The position numbers and the translations under genes were made by a program. Shown here in pieces: positions 12,055 to 22,944 of a stretch of 64,000 nt of DNA (its first letter is position 1; every line of letters starts with the position of its first letter). The notes below the pieces were generated by a model, which made no database searches, was not told the DNA's origin, and saw only the letters and a program-made list of their open reading frames with translations. The DNA is from Lyophyllum atratum (taxonomy: Eukaryota; Basidiomycota; Agaricomycetes; Agaricales; Lyophyllaceae), in contig JACGCN010000035.1 in NCBI GenBank assembly GCA_014905825.1, positions 310,001 through 374,000 of the forward strand, in the 5' to 3' direction.

Positions 12055-13933
12055 ATGGCCGCTCTATACCTTCATAACGCGCTACATATCTCGGACCATG
12101 AGCCGACATCCTCTAATCCTCATACACGCAACGTCTCATTAATCTCGAACGCCACACTCCAGAACACCTCAGATTTCTCGCATCCCACTGAGCCATTGCT
12201 CCATTCAAACACGTCGGAATCAGTTGCATACCTCGACCTGTTGTCGCGCCAGCCTACACATCCGAGTAGCCCACGTACAACATGGACCACGAGCCTATCG
12301 TTGGATGGCGATCCAGTTAGCACGAGGGAGCGGAAGGTGTATCGGGAGCGCTTCGTGAAGAAGCAGCTTCGGCGACTAAAATTGTACAAAGGTTCATTGG
12401 AGATCATAATGGGTACGTGGTATAGCTAGGCTTCGAGTCGTGGCTGTTGATGTAAATGTTTTCTAGGTGCTTTCGCCGTTTATAACACTGTCCGATACTT
12501 CCTTGCATTCGTGAGCTACGAATCCATCGGGGGACAGGCTGCCTCAATAGTCTTGGGAATCAGCACAGGGGCCTCCTTTGCCTTTCTAACATGCGCTTTC
12601 GTCCTATCGTCGTTCCAGTCCTGTCTGTTGACGCACCATGTCCCCCTTCGCCCACTCTTGCTTACCCGCACGGCATTTCATGCTCTTGCATCGTTCGCTC
12701 TCTTTGGACCAGCAGTTGTCAATGTGGCACTGCTTTTCGCCTGGAAAAATTCACCCATAACGGAATTAAACCTACAACGGCGTTGTCATACCGATATTGA
12801 TGTTATATGGTCAGTATCCAACGCAGAATGTAAACCACCCGCATGGGGTGTCTGGGTAGTTTTATCGCTGCTTCGCCTTGTAATAACACTTTTTATTATT
12901 GTAAGTCGCGATCCTCTGCCTGTTTTTCGAAAGCTGAACATAGACCTAGATTTCGTACCACTGGATTGCTACTGTGTACCACCGCGTGCGTCGACCATCG
13001 TTCTCACGATCTCGACGTCATCGACATTCTCGCGGGATTCCGTCAGAGCCTTCCGTCTCCTCTCTATCGCCCTCCATGGCGGGGATATCAGCCTCCTCCT
13101 TCGTGGTTCCGCAACAAACCCGATTACACTCACAGCATCAATCCTCCGAATCCACACTCCGCTCCAATCCCCATTCCAAGCATTCCTCGGGCCATGTTCA
13201 ATCGCCCACCGCAGCCGCGTCTTCCTTGTATTCGGATGATGATTCCGATTCCAATCACAGTCTCGAAATGCAAGGACAGCATGGGAGTCCCTCCAACACC
13301 CACGGGGATGTCGAGCTCAACGGTTTCCAAGACCATTTCCGCTCCCTTGTCTCTCAAATCGCACGAGAAACGGAAGAAGGACTCGAACTGGCTGTTACCG
13401 CCTCACCGACCCAAGCGTCGAGCGCCCTTCCTGAACTCCCAAGAATCCCACCTGCTGTCGGTTACGACGAGTTTGGGCGCCCATACCCACCTGATGAACG
13501 TGTATCCATCCTGAATGGGTACGTGCGGAGGATGCCCACGATCGAGTCCATGGGCTCTCGGGAGGTCGGGAGCATGACTGCGTCAAGTGTGTACACCGAT
13601 CGAGATACGATCACCACCAGCATCAGAAGTGGGCCAATCAGCCGGCCGCCTACGCGCGCCAATACACTGGCATCAGAATATAGCGCTGGGAGTCGGCCGT
13701 CGAGCCGGAGCAATAGCATCACGGCAGGCGCGGAGACCCTGCTGGGTGCGGGGAGGACGACGGAGCTCGGAGAGCTGGGGGACAGAGGCCTCGTGAATAT
13801 CGTGGCGGAAAGCTTGGCGAGTACCGGCTCGAGCTACCCGTCCACGATGTCCTACTATACTGCGACGAGCTTTGGCTCTGTGGGGCCTCGAGTGGGGCCT
13901 GACATGGGACCCTCGCCTGCATCGATAGGCTGA
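12055..13933 (+). CDS. four-helix membrane protein with long Ser-rich tail
   Basis: Exons 12055-12412, 12467-12900 and 12950-13933 join in frame to give 591 residues. Residues 1-118 are hydrophilic and end in a basic stretch (RKVYRERFVKKQLRRLKLYK). Residues about 120-285 carry four predicted membrane helices, including IVLGISTGASFAFLTCAFVL and VWVVLSLLRLVITLFIII. A basic segment (YHRVRRPSFSRSRRHRHSR) follows, then about 300 residues rich in Ser, Pro and Thr ending in SPASIG. Both long ends are probably cytosolic, judging by the flanking positive charges. I do not recognise the family; it may be a fungal-specific signalling or scaffold membrane protein. Exon joining is solid because both introns have clean consensus ends and restore frame. 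Confidence 0.75.
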
Positions 13934-14031
13934 GTACTTTTCAAACTCATGTTCTCGTTATTAGATTCTAGTCTCCGGGACTTTATGAGTTGTAATGTAT
14001 CTTATATATATCTACGTACATATGTAACTAC

Positions 14032-14322
14032 TTATAGGCTCCAAACGATTCGCACTAACTGCGTTTCTCCACAACGGGAATTATTCGATGACATTCTCTG
14101 CCCTATGAAGAGTACTGCGAACGAGGATTTTAAACACGGCGGTGAGTATCGTGCTTCCAGAATATTTGATTTGTTCCCCGCGGGATATGCATACGGGGCG
14201 CTTCGAGAGGAACGAAAGAACTTTACTTGCCGCGAGTTCGAGTTGAAATCCACCGTGGAGTTTTGGCTAGCATCGGTCATGTCACTATTTTGAGCAGCGA
14301 CCCGGTAAGCAGAAGTTGACAT
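14032..14322 (-). CDS. small hypothetical ORF, doubtful
   Basis: An ATG-initiated frame of 96 residues with no introns, Ser/Asn-rich at the start and no recognised motif. An equally long frame lies opposite on the plus strand, so one or both are chance. It sits between the four-helix protein and the duplicated promoter segment. I list it only so that the stretch is not left blank. Confidence 0.15.
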   Translation of the reverse strand: MSTSAYRVAAQNSDMTDASQNSTVDFNSNSRQVKFFRSSRSAPYAYPAGNKSNILEARYSPPCLKSSFAVLFIGQRMSSNNSRCGETQLVRIVWSL

Positions 14323-14375
14323 ACGCGCCAGCGGCGTTCACGAAAGATCAAGGTTTGCGGTCGGTGTACGTAGCA

Positions 14376-14600
14376 ATCCTACGACGTCATTATGCACAAA
14401 TCTTCTATCGCACACACAGATTGAGGTTTCGACCGTTTAACGGGATTTAGGTTTCGACCAGGTGAAGGTCTCAGAAACGTCACCTCCACCTCTCGATCCG
14501 GGCCCCTCTTTCGATCCAGTCCCGCTCTCGACTTGTATAAAGAGGGGATCAAAACGCCGTTTCGAAACAGCTACTATTTACCCTCCACACTCACTCTCTC
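14376..14600 (+). repeat. promoter-like duplicated segment, copy 1
   Basis: About 225 bp repeated at 14711-14935 with roughly 85% identity by eye. It includes the shared stretch TTTAGGTTTCGACCAGGTGA and a strong TATA box (TTGTATAAAGAGGGGATC at about 14533), followed by a pyrimidine-rich leader. An ATG-led frame starts 31 bp after it. The layout is that of a fungal core promoter. Confidence 0.7.
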
Positions 14601-14630
14601 CTACACTGTCGCTCGATCTCTCGGAACAAG

Positions 14631-14900
14631 ATGTCGTATCTGTTTTGGTTCGTCATGATCTCAGTGTGGCTCGTCACCCCGGTTAACCTTCAAAACATAG
14701 TGCCTGACCCTTCCTACGATGTCATTATGCACAGATCTTCTATCGCACACTCAGATTTAGATTTCGACCGTCTCACGGGATTTAGGTTTCGACCAGGTGA
14801 AGGTCTCAGAGACGTCGCATTCACCTCGCGATCCGGTCCCCTCTTTCGATCCAGTCCCGCTCTCCAATTGTATAAAGAGAGGATCAAAAGGCCGTTTTGA
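14631..14900 (+). CDS. small putative secreted peptide ORF over a duplicated promoter
   Basis: An ATG-led frame of 89 residues lies just downstream of the first promoter-like copy. Its first residues (MSYLFWFVMISVWLVTPVNL) look like a signal peptide. From about residue 26 on, however, the frame simply reads through the second promoter copy, TATA box included. The original gene was therefore probably cut by the duplication: only a signal-peptide start remains native, and the C-terminus is accidental. A functional secreted micro-protein is possible but unproven. Confidence 0.3.
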   Translation: MSYLFWFVMISVWLVTPVNLQNIVPDPSYDVIMHRSSIAHSDLDFDRLTGFRFRPGEGLRDVAFTSRSGPLFRSSPALQLYKERIKRPF

Positions 14901-14935
14901 AGTAGCTACTTTTTCCCCTCCATACTCTCACTCTC
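14711..14935 (+). repeat. promoter-like duplicated segment, copy 2
   Basis: Second copy of the 14376-14600 segment, with its own TATA box (TTGTATAAAGAGAGGATC at about 14868) and pyrimidine-rich leader. It is followed by TTCAGGTAAGT, which looks like an intron boundary, but no gene of any length follows. Confidence 0.7.
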
Positions 14936-15020
14936 TTGATTCAGGTAAGTATTCTAGTAGCGTAAAGTAAAAATTGCGCGTGATGCGGCATAAAAGATGA
15001 GGAATGAAAAACAGTATATT

Positions 15021-15104
15021 AACCATCGATGGGAGTCGAACCCACAACCTCTGCCTTGCTTACGTAATAGGAAAGCAACGCCATAACCATTAGGCTACGA
15101 TGGC
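15021..15104 (-). tRNA. tRNA-Arg(CCT) with 11-nt intron
   Basis: On the minus strand the sequence folds as a complete cloverleaf of 84 nt. The acceptor stem GCCATCG pairs with CGATGGT. The D arm is GCC..GGC. The anticodon stem TTGCT pairs with GGCAG, allowing G-U at its ends. The T arm is GTGGG-TTCGACT-CCCAT. The loop reads TT-CCT-A, then an 11-nt insert (15067-15057) and one A. The insert sits exactly after position 37, where nuclear tRNA introns belong. Anticodon CCT (15071-15069) reads the arginine codon AGG. No CCA is encoded, as expected in a eukaryote. Boxes A and B are both intact, so it should be transcribed by RNA polymerase III. Confidence 0.92.
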
Positions 15105-15257
15105 TTGCCATTAAGTTACGATGGGTTGCTGAGGAATCGCACCATGTTGCCAGGTGTTTGTTAATTTTTTGCTGTAAATCAACGAGATTTCTCAAGATCA
15201 CTAGTCATATGCCTATCTTTATCGAGCACCCTACCAACCCCTACCGCGGAAGCTTGT

Positions 15258-15290
15258 AAAGCAACGCCATAACCATTAGGCTACGATGGC
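15258..15290 (-). pseudogene. tRNA-Arg 5' half copy
   Basis: The first 33 nt of the neighbouring tRNA-Arg are repeated without a mismatch, from the acceptor 5' strand to U33, then the match ends. The DNA upstream of the tRNA (GAGGAAT.. then a T-rich stretch and GCTGTA) is also repeated in diverged form. This is therefore a duplicated gene truncated at the anticodon loop, and it has box A but no box B. Confidence 0.85.
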
Positions 15291-15351
15291 CTGTGGTAAG
15301 TGTGCGAGGAATCTGAGCATGAGGGGCATTTTGTTGATTTTTCTGCTGTAG

Positions 15352-16014
15352 ATCATGATAGGCCCCGGGAAGCTCCCATATATGTTTGCTCGGGCAATAC
15401 CGTATTTTAGGGCTCGAAAATGGCCAAATTACTGTCCGGAAATACCGTATTTCAGAGCCAAAATTTGGAATCACTGTACGCCAGATACCGTATTTTAGGC
15501 CCAGATGATGGGCTTGGGGGAGGTTGGTGGCTGTTCGGAGGCGGGATTTGGAAATGATCAGGATATCATTGGGACTCCCGATCCGGCCCAAAATTTCTTG
15601 CGACGATTGGCCCTACCTGGCAATCTCCCCAAACACATTTTCAGTAATTAACTCATGCCAAAAATAGAAGTACAGATCAGGATGACGAACATCCAATCTT
15701 CTCGGTCATACCAGCTCATACCCACGGCCGACTCAAGTTTCACATGACGTTTGAATTCAAACCATTTAAGAAGTACCTTACACTGTCCTTACATCCTACT
15801 TAGCTTCTGTTTGCGCGGAGGAGGCCTTTAAACGCGTTTTTTTTGTCGCGCAAATGCGTCACGTAAAAGTCACATGACGCCACACGTGAATATCACATGA
15901 AATACCTTGTCCGAGATACCGTATTTGAGGCCGAAAATATACCGTATTTTAGACCCGTTTTAGGGTGGTCTTCCGAGCAAACATATACGGGAGCTTCCCG
16001 GGGCCTATCATGAT
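15352..16014. mobile_element. 663-bp non-autonomous element with terminal inverted repeats
   Basis: The ends 15352-15393 and 15973-16014 are inverted copies over 42 bp with one mismatch. They begin with the palindrome ATCATGAT followed by AGGCCCCGGGAAGCTCCC. Because ATCATGAT is its own complement, it may be either part of the repeat or an 8-bp target duplication, which would fit hAT-type elements. Five copies of TACCGTATTT[TCG]AG lie inside, three near the left end and two near the right, all in one orientation. No transposase frame is present, so it must be moved in trans or be dead. It sits directly beside the truncated tRNA copy. Confidence 0.8.
15398..15498 (+). repeat. three subterminal TACCGTATTT-AG motifs
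   Basis: The 13-bp motif occurs at 15398-15410, 15443-15455 and 15486-15498, with one variable base. Two more occur at 15917-15929 and 15940-15952 near the other end. Repeated subterminal motifs of this kind often bind transposase. Confidence 0.7.
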
Positions 16015-18036
16015 GGTTCACACTTTCGCAACCCGCTAATCGGCGGAAATATCGATAGGTATCGTGTCCTGCAGGGGTAGTAGAGTCGAGTATAACATCA
16101 AGCTCAGAGTTTAGGGATGCTCTAATTTATCGCTCTGACCACCGGAATCAGTTATATTTTCGGGCGATTTGGTGCACGAAGACTGACGTGAGACCGCAGA
16201 CGAGTCGTAAGGTGCAGCAAGTATAAGCTTGGACCGAACCTGTTCTCCATCCAGTGAGGAAACGTATATGTCCATCTAAATGCGCCCAAGTCGTGAAGTA
16301 TGACGTTGACAGGTTTATAGGGCTGCAGGATAAACTGAGGTCCCGCGCCCGAGACAGGGAATGACATCCCACGGAGCGCACGAGGACCCTTGAAAACGCC
16401 ATGATAAATGGGTAAGACTTCACCGACGGGTGTCGCGGACAAGGCGGTGGCGAACAGAAAGTCGCGATAAACAGCCTGCGTCGAATGGAAACTGACCCGA
16501 TCGCCGAGCTGCCATACACACGCCCAAGTATTGCGTCGTTCAATGGGATGTCGAACGTGAGAATTACGGCAACGAAGACATACCAGGTGCAGTCCTGAGC
16601 CCGGATTCCACCTGACGCCGACAAAGCAGTCTAAGATACAGTTACTTTTACGGATTGGCCAGCTTCCTTGTCGCAAGAGTCTCTTACGGCAGATTAGATC
16701 ATAGCGCTTGAAATGTCAATAATGGTAGTCTCGTAAAAGGATAATGAAATTCCGACATGCACGGGTAGGTGTTATATGTGACAGAAAATGGCTTTCGAGA
16801 GGGAAATTGGCTATGAGTAGTCGAAATCGACGAAAAAATACCCACCTTTACATGTTTTCGAAGGCAATCTCTCGGCATCTCGACTGGGAAGGATAAGGCT
16901 AGGTGGCTAAGATTAGCAGAGCATTCGAACTCGAACGTCGACCAAGATAGGCTTTATGAAGGAGCCGCATGACCTCGAAAGATGGGGGCCCCACTGACCA
17001 TTTGACTCAAAGGACCTGCCTTGTCAGAGGCTGTGCTTTAAGGCGAAGATAGAATTATTGTAAGCCGCTCCGTCCCGTAGATAAGGAGTACATCCGGATC
17101 TTGGAGATCGGGCTGAGAAACCAATGTTCGCCGCGAGCTTCCGAGGGGATCTTCAACCGGTCAAGTGTGCGAGAATGGCCATAGGGTAAGGAGGTCCCGA
17201 AGGCACCGTCGAACACCTGAACGGAGGTCTCGGCCGTTCAAAGAGCGATGCGGACCGTCCAAAACCCGGTCCGAAAGGACGCAGCCTTATATGGCCTTGT
17301 GGGCAGCTGCATTGGTTTGTACATAGGGGTTTGTCTCCTGCCGTGTCTGGAAGTAATTCGAACGTCGACAGTAACGGGAAGGACTAGGGCGGGCCGCGCT
17401 TCTTCCAGTTCATGACGCGAGAGAAAATGGCGAGTAGCCGAGGCGTCATAAGGTTTCACAGAGCGTTGGATGGAGTTTCGGTCGTCAGGACGTGGTATAA
17501 AAGGGTGATGAAAAGCCTCCGATGTTGTGGGAACGAATGTAACAACACAATTTGACGCTTCTCGGGTAGAATAACAAGAACCCTGTGGAATAGTGGAGAA
17601 AGAACAAAGATTGGTTCTTCCTTATATTCGAAGGCATGCTGACTGACGTACCTCGAAACATGTTCCATTCGCTGCTTAAAAGTCAGAGGACTGTGATTTT
17701 CAAGCAATCCTAGCGCCGCCGTCAGATGTGCAAGTGCCCTGCGAAATTTCAAGAGATTCGATGAACCTGCACTACATAAATCAGCTGGACATACAGTTGA
17801 CGGCTGACTGTGAGTTTGGGCAGAAGAGATTGATGCTTTCTGCTACCTCCCAGGAACGGATGTTTGTCGCGCATTATCAAGGAAGCAATCAAGTCGTGGG
17901 CAGAAAGAAGAAGTCGGAGGGCCTTGTGAGAATACAGTGAGATTCGTCATGCCTGATGCAGAACCAAAGCCCTGCGTCCCAATGACCTATCACATCAGGT
18001 TCATGTATAGGAACAGTTTGTTAGGACAATCCCCAT
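16015..18036. other. gene-poor stretch with coding-like fragments
   Basis: Several minus-strand frames look faintly protein-like but cannot be joined into one gene. Examples are 16152-16676 (begins at TTG, 174 residues, overlapped by a second open frame of 158 residues) and 17456-17752. None shows a motif I recognise. They may be the remains of one or more decayed genes. Confidence 0.3.
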
Positions 18037-18438
18037 TTATAAACATCTATTCCTACAGCCAGAGTACATACCGCTGTCACGCAGGAGTCTGTCGGCGAAA
18101 ATGGAGAAATCTTCGCTTACGTGAAATTTTAAGAAACCAGGTCCCGGCGGCCCATAGACAGAAGTGGACATGCAATCGCCCATCCAGTAGATCGCCTTGC
18201 CAGGTTTTAGCGGTGTAACATCGTGAACAGTGATGGTTGGACATTCCGTCTCCTTCAACAAACTCAGAGAGGTCACCGTTTGAATTAATACAGTGAACTG
18301 CCAAACAACCGTCGATAGCCGTCGATGTGACGAAACCCAAGTTGTCATCTGCAACGACAAGACCGTCGAGTCGTGATCATGGTCGTCAGTCCATCGATCA
18401 AATAAGCACATTCTGACAGAGCTCACTATCCTCCGCAT
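18037..18438 (-). pseudogene. possible gene remnant, unrecognised
   Basis: An ATG-led frame of 133 residues, with a second plausible frame overlapping it at 18077-18340. The segment GKAIYWMGDCMSTSVYGPPG has the look of a beta-propeller blade from an F-box-like fungal protein, but I cannot place it in a family. No clean upstream or downstream exon completes it, so a decayed copy is the best reading. Confidence 0.2.
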
Positions 18439-19493
18439 TTTGGCATTCTCACGAAGTATGCGCTCAATCTACCACACACTTTTGATAGTCATGCCTCGGT
18501 TTTTTTCACGACGGCCTGCACATTACTCAGACCCGCTCGACCAGTGTCAAGATCATCTAAATATATGGTGGGATGTCGGTACTTGGAGCTGTCTAATATG
18601 CCGACGCTATGTGTACTTCATCACTCTGTCATTACAGCTGTTTAGGAACTTTAAGGCATCGTCTGATGGCGTTCTGGATGCAAATGTCGTTTACCGATGG
18701 TTACTCCCCATCAGGTTCGTGAGTGTTGAGTGACACGAATCGAAGACATCGATGTCAGTAACCCCACTGCCAACATACCTCAACATTTGGGCACCAGGGA
18801 CCGGAAGTCGATCGCGATCCTTGTCACGAATGATCGACGAGGATCGACCTTGCCATTGGGTTCCGACAATCTTGTGTAGCAGGCGGACCTCAAATCACCT
18901 CAGGTCCATGGAATAAGAACAGCATCTGGTCGTCCATTCAATCTCCAGTGCTACCATCGCCTTCACTGTCTTTCACCCTGTAGAAGGGTAATATCCCTGA
19001 TAGGCTGTGTGGGGAGATCCTCCTCGCTCGTAGTTTCCGCAGCGTTTCGCGCTTTTATCTTTTGCCAATCAAGGCATATTAATCGAATTGGCATAGCCGA
19101 CAAGTACGGCGGCTCATCTGAGCGGTTTCTGTCAATGAAGTGTGGTTCTTGAGGAATGCTCAATACGGTGAGCTTCTTTGACAGTTCAAGATCTGATAAA
19201 AAGCATGGGACAACGTGGATAACAAATGTTGACCCTGAGACGGGTCCCCGCATAAGGTTGCTGTCACAAGCAACGCGTAGCGCTAAATTCGGACGAACGG
19301 ACCTGTTACCTGTACACGGAGATCGAAATCGTTTTACTCTCTCGCTCACCTCGAATCGAACCGGTTTCGATCTACTGATAACTTCTGAACTTCTTACGCG
19401 ATCAACTGTCTGCCCGCTCCGCTTGTTGATATAAATTACCCTGGCTTTACTCTCCACGATCCGCCCATACGCCCCAACCCTTCACGTACCACC
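18439..19493. other. gene-poor stretch
   Basis: Only opposing open frames of similar length are present (18963-19457 minus and 19156-19434 plus) and neither has a known motif. The right end must include the promoter of the gene starting at 19494; a TATA-like GATATAAATT lies about 60 bp before that ATG. Confidence 0.35.
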
Positions 19494-20352
19494 ATGTCCT
19501 TCCACCTCCGCCCCGTCTCTGACAGTTCGCCATCGCCCTCTCCTACAGCTTCCACTACTCCAGCTAGCCACAGTCCATCGTCCAAGGGTCCCTCCGTCGT
19601 CCTCCCTTCACCAATGTCGTCGAACCAGACCAACGGCCGTCCACGCCGACCACTTTCTCCAAGTTCACTACGAGGTGAGTCCAATGCTGTATATGATTTT
19701 TTTATCAACTCACCCGGATATAGACGTTGACCTCAACCATACACCCGATATGCCCCAACGAAAATACGCCGCTCCTCTGACAGGCCACGATCTCATGGCT
19801 ATGTTTCCGCCGGCCCCTCCTGACATCTCACAGGAGATGCGTGCAGGACCGACGAGCGGTTATTTTCAACGGCAAGAACGGGCATTCTTCGCACAAGCTG
19901 GGCGGGAGATCGTTCGTGTGCGAGTGGAGGTTGACATTCAGAACGGCGCGGACGGCGAGAACATCCCAACGAAAGCATCTCGTGGCAGGGACCCATCTCG
20001 TTCTTGGGCACCCCTCGGTCATGTAGCCCATCATTCCCCTGTGCAATCAGCTTCCACCCCCGTTCCCTACCCGCATCCGCCGAACTCTAGACCGCCTCCA
20101 AGGGGGACTGCTCCTGTGACGTCTGCGCCGCTCTATCCGATCCCCTCCCATTCACCTTCCTCTCAGCATCCACCCAATCTCCATCCCACTGCATTACGTA
20201 CCCCACCTCACGATAACGCCCAAATTGGTACACCGAAAAGTGAATTCGCGTCAGATGAATACGACCCCGATGAAGCCTGGCGGCGGCCAATGCCTTATGC
20301 GGAGCGAAGGAGGGCAGGGAAACACACTCGGCGCGTGATCGTCCGGACGTGA
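19494..20352 (+). CDS. Pro/Ser-rich hypothetical protein
   Basis: Exons 19494-19674 and 19724-20352 join through a 49-bp intron to give 269 residues. The N-terminus (about 60 residues) is almost all Ser, Pro and Thr. A short ordered-looking core follows (residues about 68-125: LTGHDLMAMFPPAPP, then GYFQRQERAFFAQAGREI). The rest is Pro-rich and ends in a basic tail (RRRAGKHTRRVIVRT). I know no named family. The frame joins cleanly, codons look like those of neighbouring genes, and no signal peptide or membrane helix is present, so a nuclear or cytosolic protein is likely. Confidence 0.6.
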
Positions 20353-21830
20353 AATTTACTTAGTACGTTTGCCATCTGATCTGAAGGCCTTCGTTTGCTT
20401 ATTAGCGTCCAGTTAGAGCAACCTTGCGGCGTTTCGCCTTGAGGCGTTTATTGCGATTTTTTTTTGGCATTTGACTCATCATCCTCATTGATCGCTACCA
20501 TCATCATCTTGACCCATCATCATGCATTGTCCAGGCTTGTGTACGATACTTGTAATTATGCTCAACACGCACACGAATTGATCGAGTTACCACACGAACC
20601 ATCTGTCTGGGGATGTCGGCGAGGGTTGTTCCCTTACTCCAGTAACCACGTTCATATAGCGTTCATTGGCTCTCATCGTCTCCGGAAGCTCGCAAGGCAA
20701 CACGACTTCTGCCGGGAATTACACAATCCGACGTGGCTAACTTCGTCCGATCTGCAAATCAGTCAACAGATCAACCTGAATGATCATGATCGATAATTCG
20801 GCAATTTTATTTCTCGCGAGGCCCGGCTCCTACCGCAGATCTGATCGCAGATTTACCCACAAAAATATGCTTCCGTCGGTGCCTGGCATCCGCCCCTCTG
20901 CTCAAGGCGACCATTGGGTATGACTCCATACCTCTGAGGCATAATCGGAAGGATCAAGCGCTATAGACCTCATCGATGGAAACCTTGAACCACAATAATG
21001 ACCTGCCGGAGCGGGAGAGAAGCTGGATTAAATCGAATTGGACCCTGACAACTCCTTCAAGACAAAATCATGGTTTGATACCCATGCATCATGCTCGGGA
21101 GTTCCGCCAAATGTGCCTTTGCTTCCCTTTGTGTGAGGCTGGCCGTAAGTGATTACCTTTTCCTTCGAAAGGACCCGATTTTACACCTTGATTGGACGGA
21201 GAAGGAAGGTCTCTTCTTAGTCTTTGTTCTTCGTTGCTTTTAAACTTGGAAGAGAACCAGCTCGGCGATAGAAGTTCTTCTTCTTCACATAAGTTGCTCC
21301 TAAGAAGCTCTACTTGACAACGTAGCCAATTGAGCATCGGGGAAATAGAATTGGGGCAGCATGTGCGACGCGTTCTCGTCGACACCCACGGGTGACTCCA
21401 GTGTCTAATCGTCGATTGATATGGCGACATATTCCCGCACATTGGAGATCATACCCACAGCTTTGATGCGAGGTGCGACACCCTGTTAGGAAACTGGTCT
21501 GCTCAGTCGCCTCAATGCGTAAATACGACGAACGATGACTGACCTGTACAAAAGCACTGACATCCCTTGACAGATCGCGTTAAGTAAGGAGCTTACCCTG
21601 CTTCGATAGCGCCCAGCCCAGATATTCACCTAATTCCCATAAAATCCCGCGGCCAGAAGCAAAATGGCCGAGACTTGCCCGCGCACGACCTGCATGCTCT
21701 CAGATTGGTCAAATGCCAGCTGGCATGACGCATGATGATGTCAAACAGTCGAAACCGAGTCATTGTCATCATGCACCGCCTGGCAGATCGGTGTTTGCAC
21801 CAGCATCGCAGTATGGGTCGGCGCCGCCCA

Positions 21831-21858
21831 AAGGTTCAGCATCGTGATGCTGAACCTT
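21831..21858. repeat. 13-bp perfect inverted repeat
   Basis: AAGGTTCAGCATC and its exact complement are separated by 2 nt. The hairpin would be stable. There is no gene next to it that would make it a terminator. Confidence 0.7.
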
Positions 21859-22066
21859 CTTGTTGTCCAAAGTCAATTACACGCGCACGCCACGACGCAT
21901 CATAAGCGGGGGCCGTAGTCTAGAGCTGCTGACTTCGGCGGACATAGCTATATCCGATGTTTTCTCGCGATGTGAGAGGTCTGGCAGGGATTGGCAGGGA
22001 GTAACAGGGATTGTGAACCGGTCGTGGGTGTTCGGCGAATCTACAGGGTCCATCAATAGCAAGGAG

Positions 22067-22089
22067 ACTTTGACATGACATGTCAAAGT
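22067..22089. repeat. 10-bp inverted repeat
   Basis: ACTTTGACAT and its complement ATGTCAAAGT flank 3 nt. It lies about 210 bp from the larger hairpin at 21831. Confidence 0.6.
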
Positions 22090-22944
22090 TAGCCCCGTTA
22101 ACCCATACCTGTAAGACCATCCAACATCAGCCAACATCTCAGGAGCTTGCATAATCGTTCCTGCGGCCAGCGACTCTGCCAAATATGATTGACAGTTCTC
22201 GCCTAGCTAGGGAACTTGTAAACACCGGGGTGAACTGATCCGACTGGGCGCTACTGGGCGATGACGTCTATTTCGTCGTTACATATTCAAAACAGCCTGC
22301 GACAACCTGCGGGACATCGATGCAGACTGATGTCGGGATCCCTGTAAGTCTGAAGGAGGCATTATTTTTGTTCTTACATACCAGCGCTGCAGAATGTGCG
22401 TTACTGAAGTGTTTTGAAGGAGGGTTTTGTTGTGCTAGACCCGATTCTGACACGAACGTCAGTTCCACTGCTCCACCTTGGAGTTTCGCATGTTTTTAAA
22501 TAAGTCGCCTCGAGTCCTGAGGTAACGGGCATGACACAGGACAGCGGCCGCAGCAGCTGTTACTTGTTAATCGAGTCGATCGTGATGGGGAGTACTTATG
22601 GGCAAGGGGAGGATAAATGGACCATAGCAAAACTGATTATTACATAATTACTGATGCCAGAATCAGTCCATCACAGTCACCTCGAGTCCCCTACACCCAC
22701 TCCGATCTTCAAACTGTTCAGCTCGACGTGCACGACTACTTTTCTGGCGCTTGGACTCCTGACTGCTGCCCTCTTGGTGATTCAGACCTCAATTCTAGTC
22801 AGTACATGTATTATGATTGAATTTTGAAATCGCATGCTAACCAAGGCATGCACGTGGATCCAAATTCCTACCTTCATCCGACTGGCGACTGTCCATCTGA
22901 TCACCAAGCAGTCTAAACCGCGAAAACCCCAACTTTCCAAAGCC

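Larger units (their letters stand above)
20353..22944. other. 2.6-kb gene-poor stretch with two hairpins
   Basis: No supported gene. The longest frame (21089-21442 minus, 117 residues) lacks motifs. Two near-perfect inverted repeats stand out and are listed separately. The right end contains the promoter of the DCN1 gene. Confidence 0.4.

Noticed and set aside
16152..16676. 174-residue minus-strand frame as a gene
   Set aside because: It begins at TTG, has no motif, and another frame of 158 residues is equally open over the same bases.
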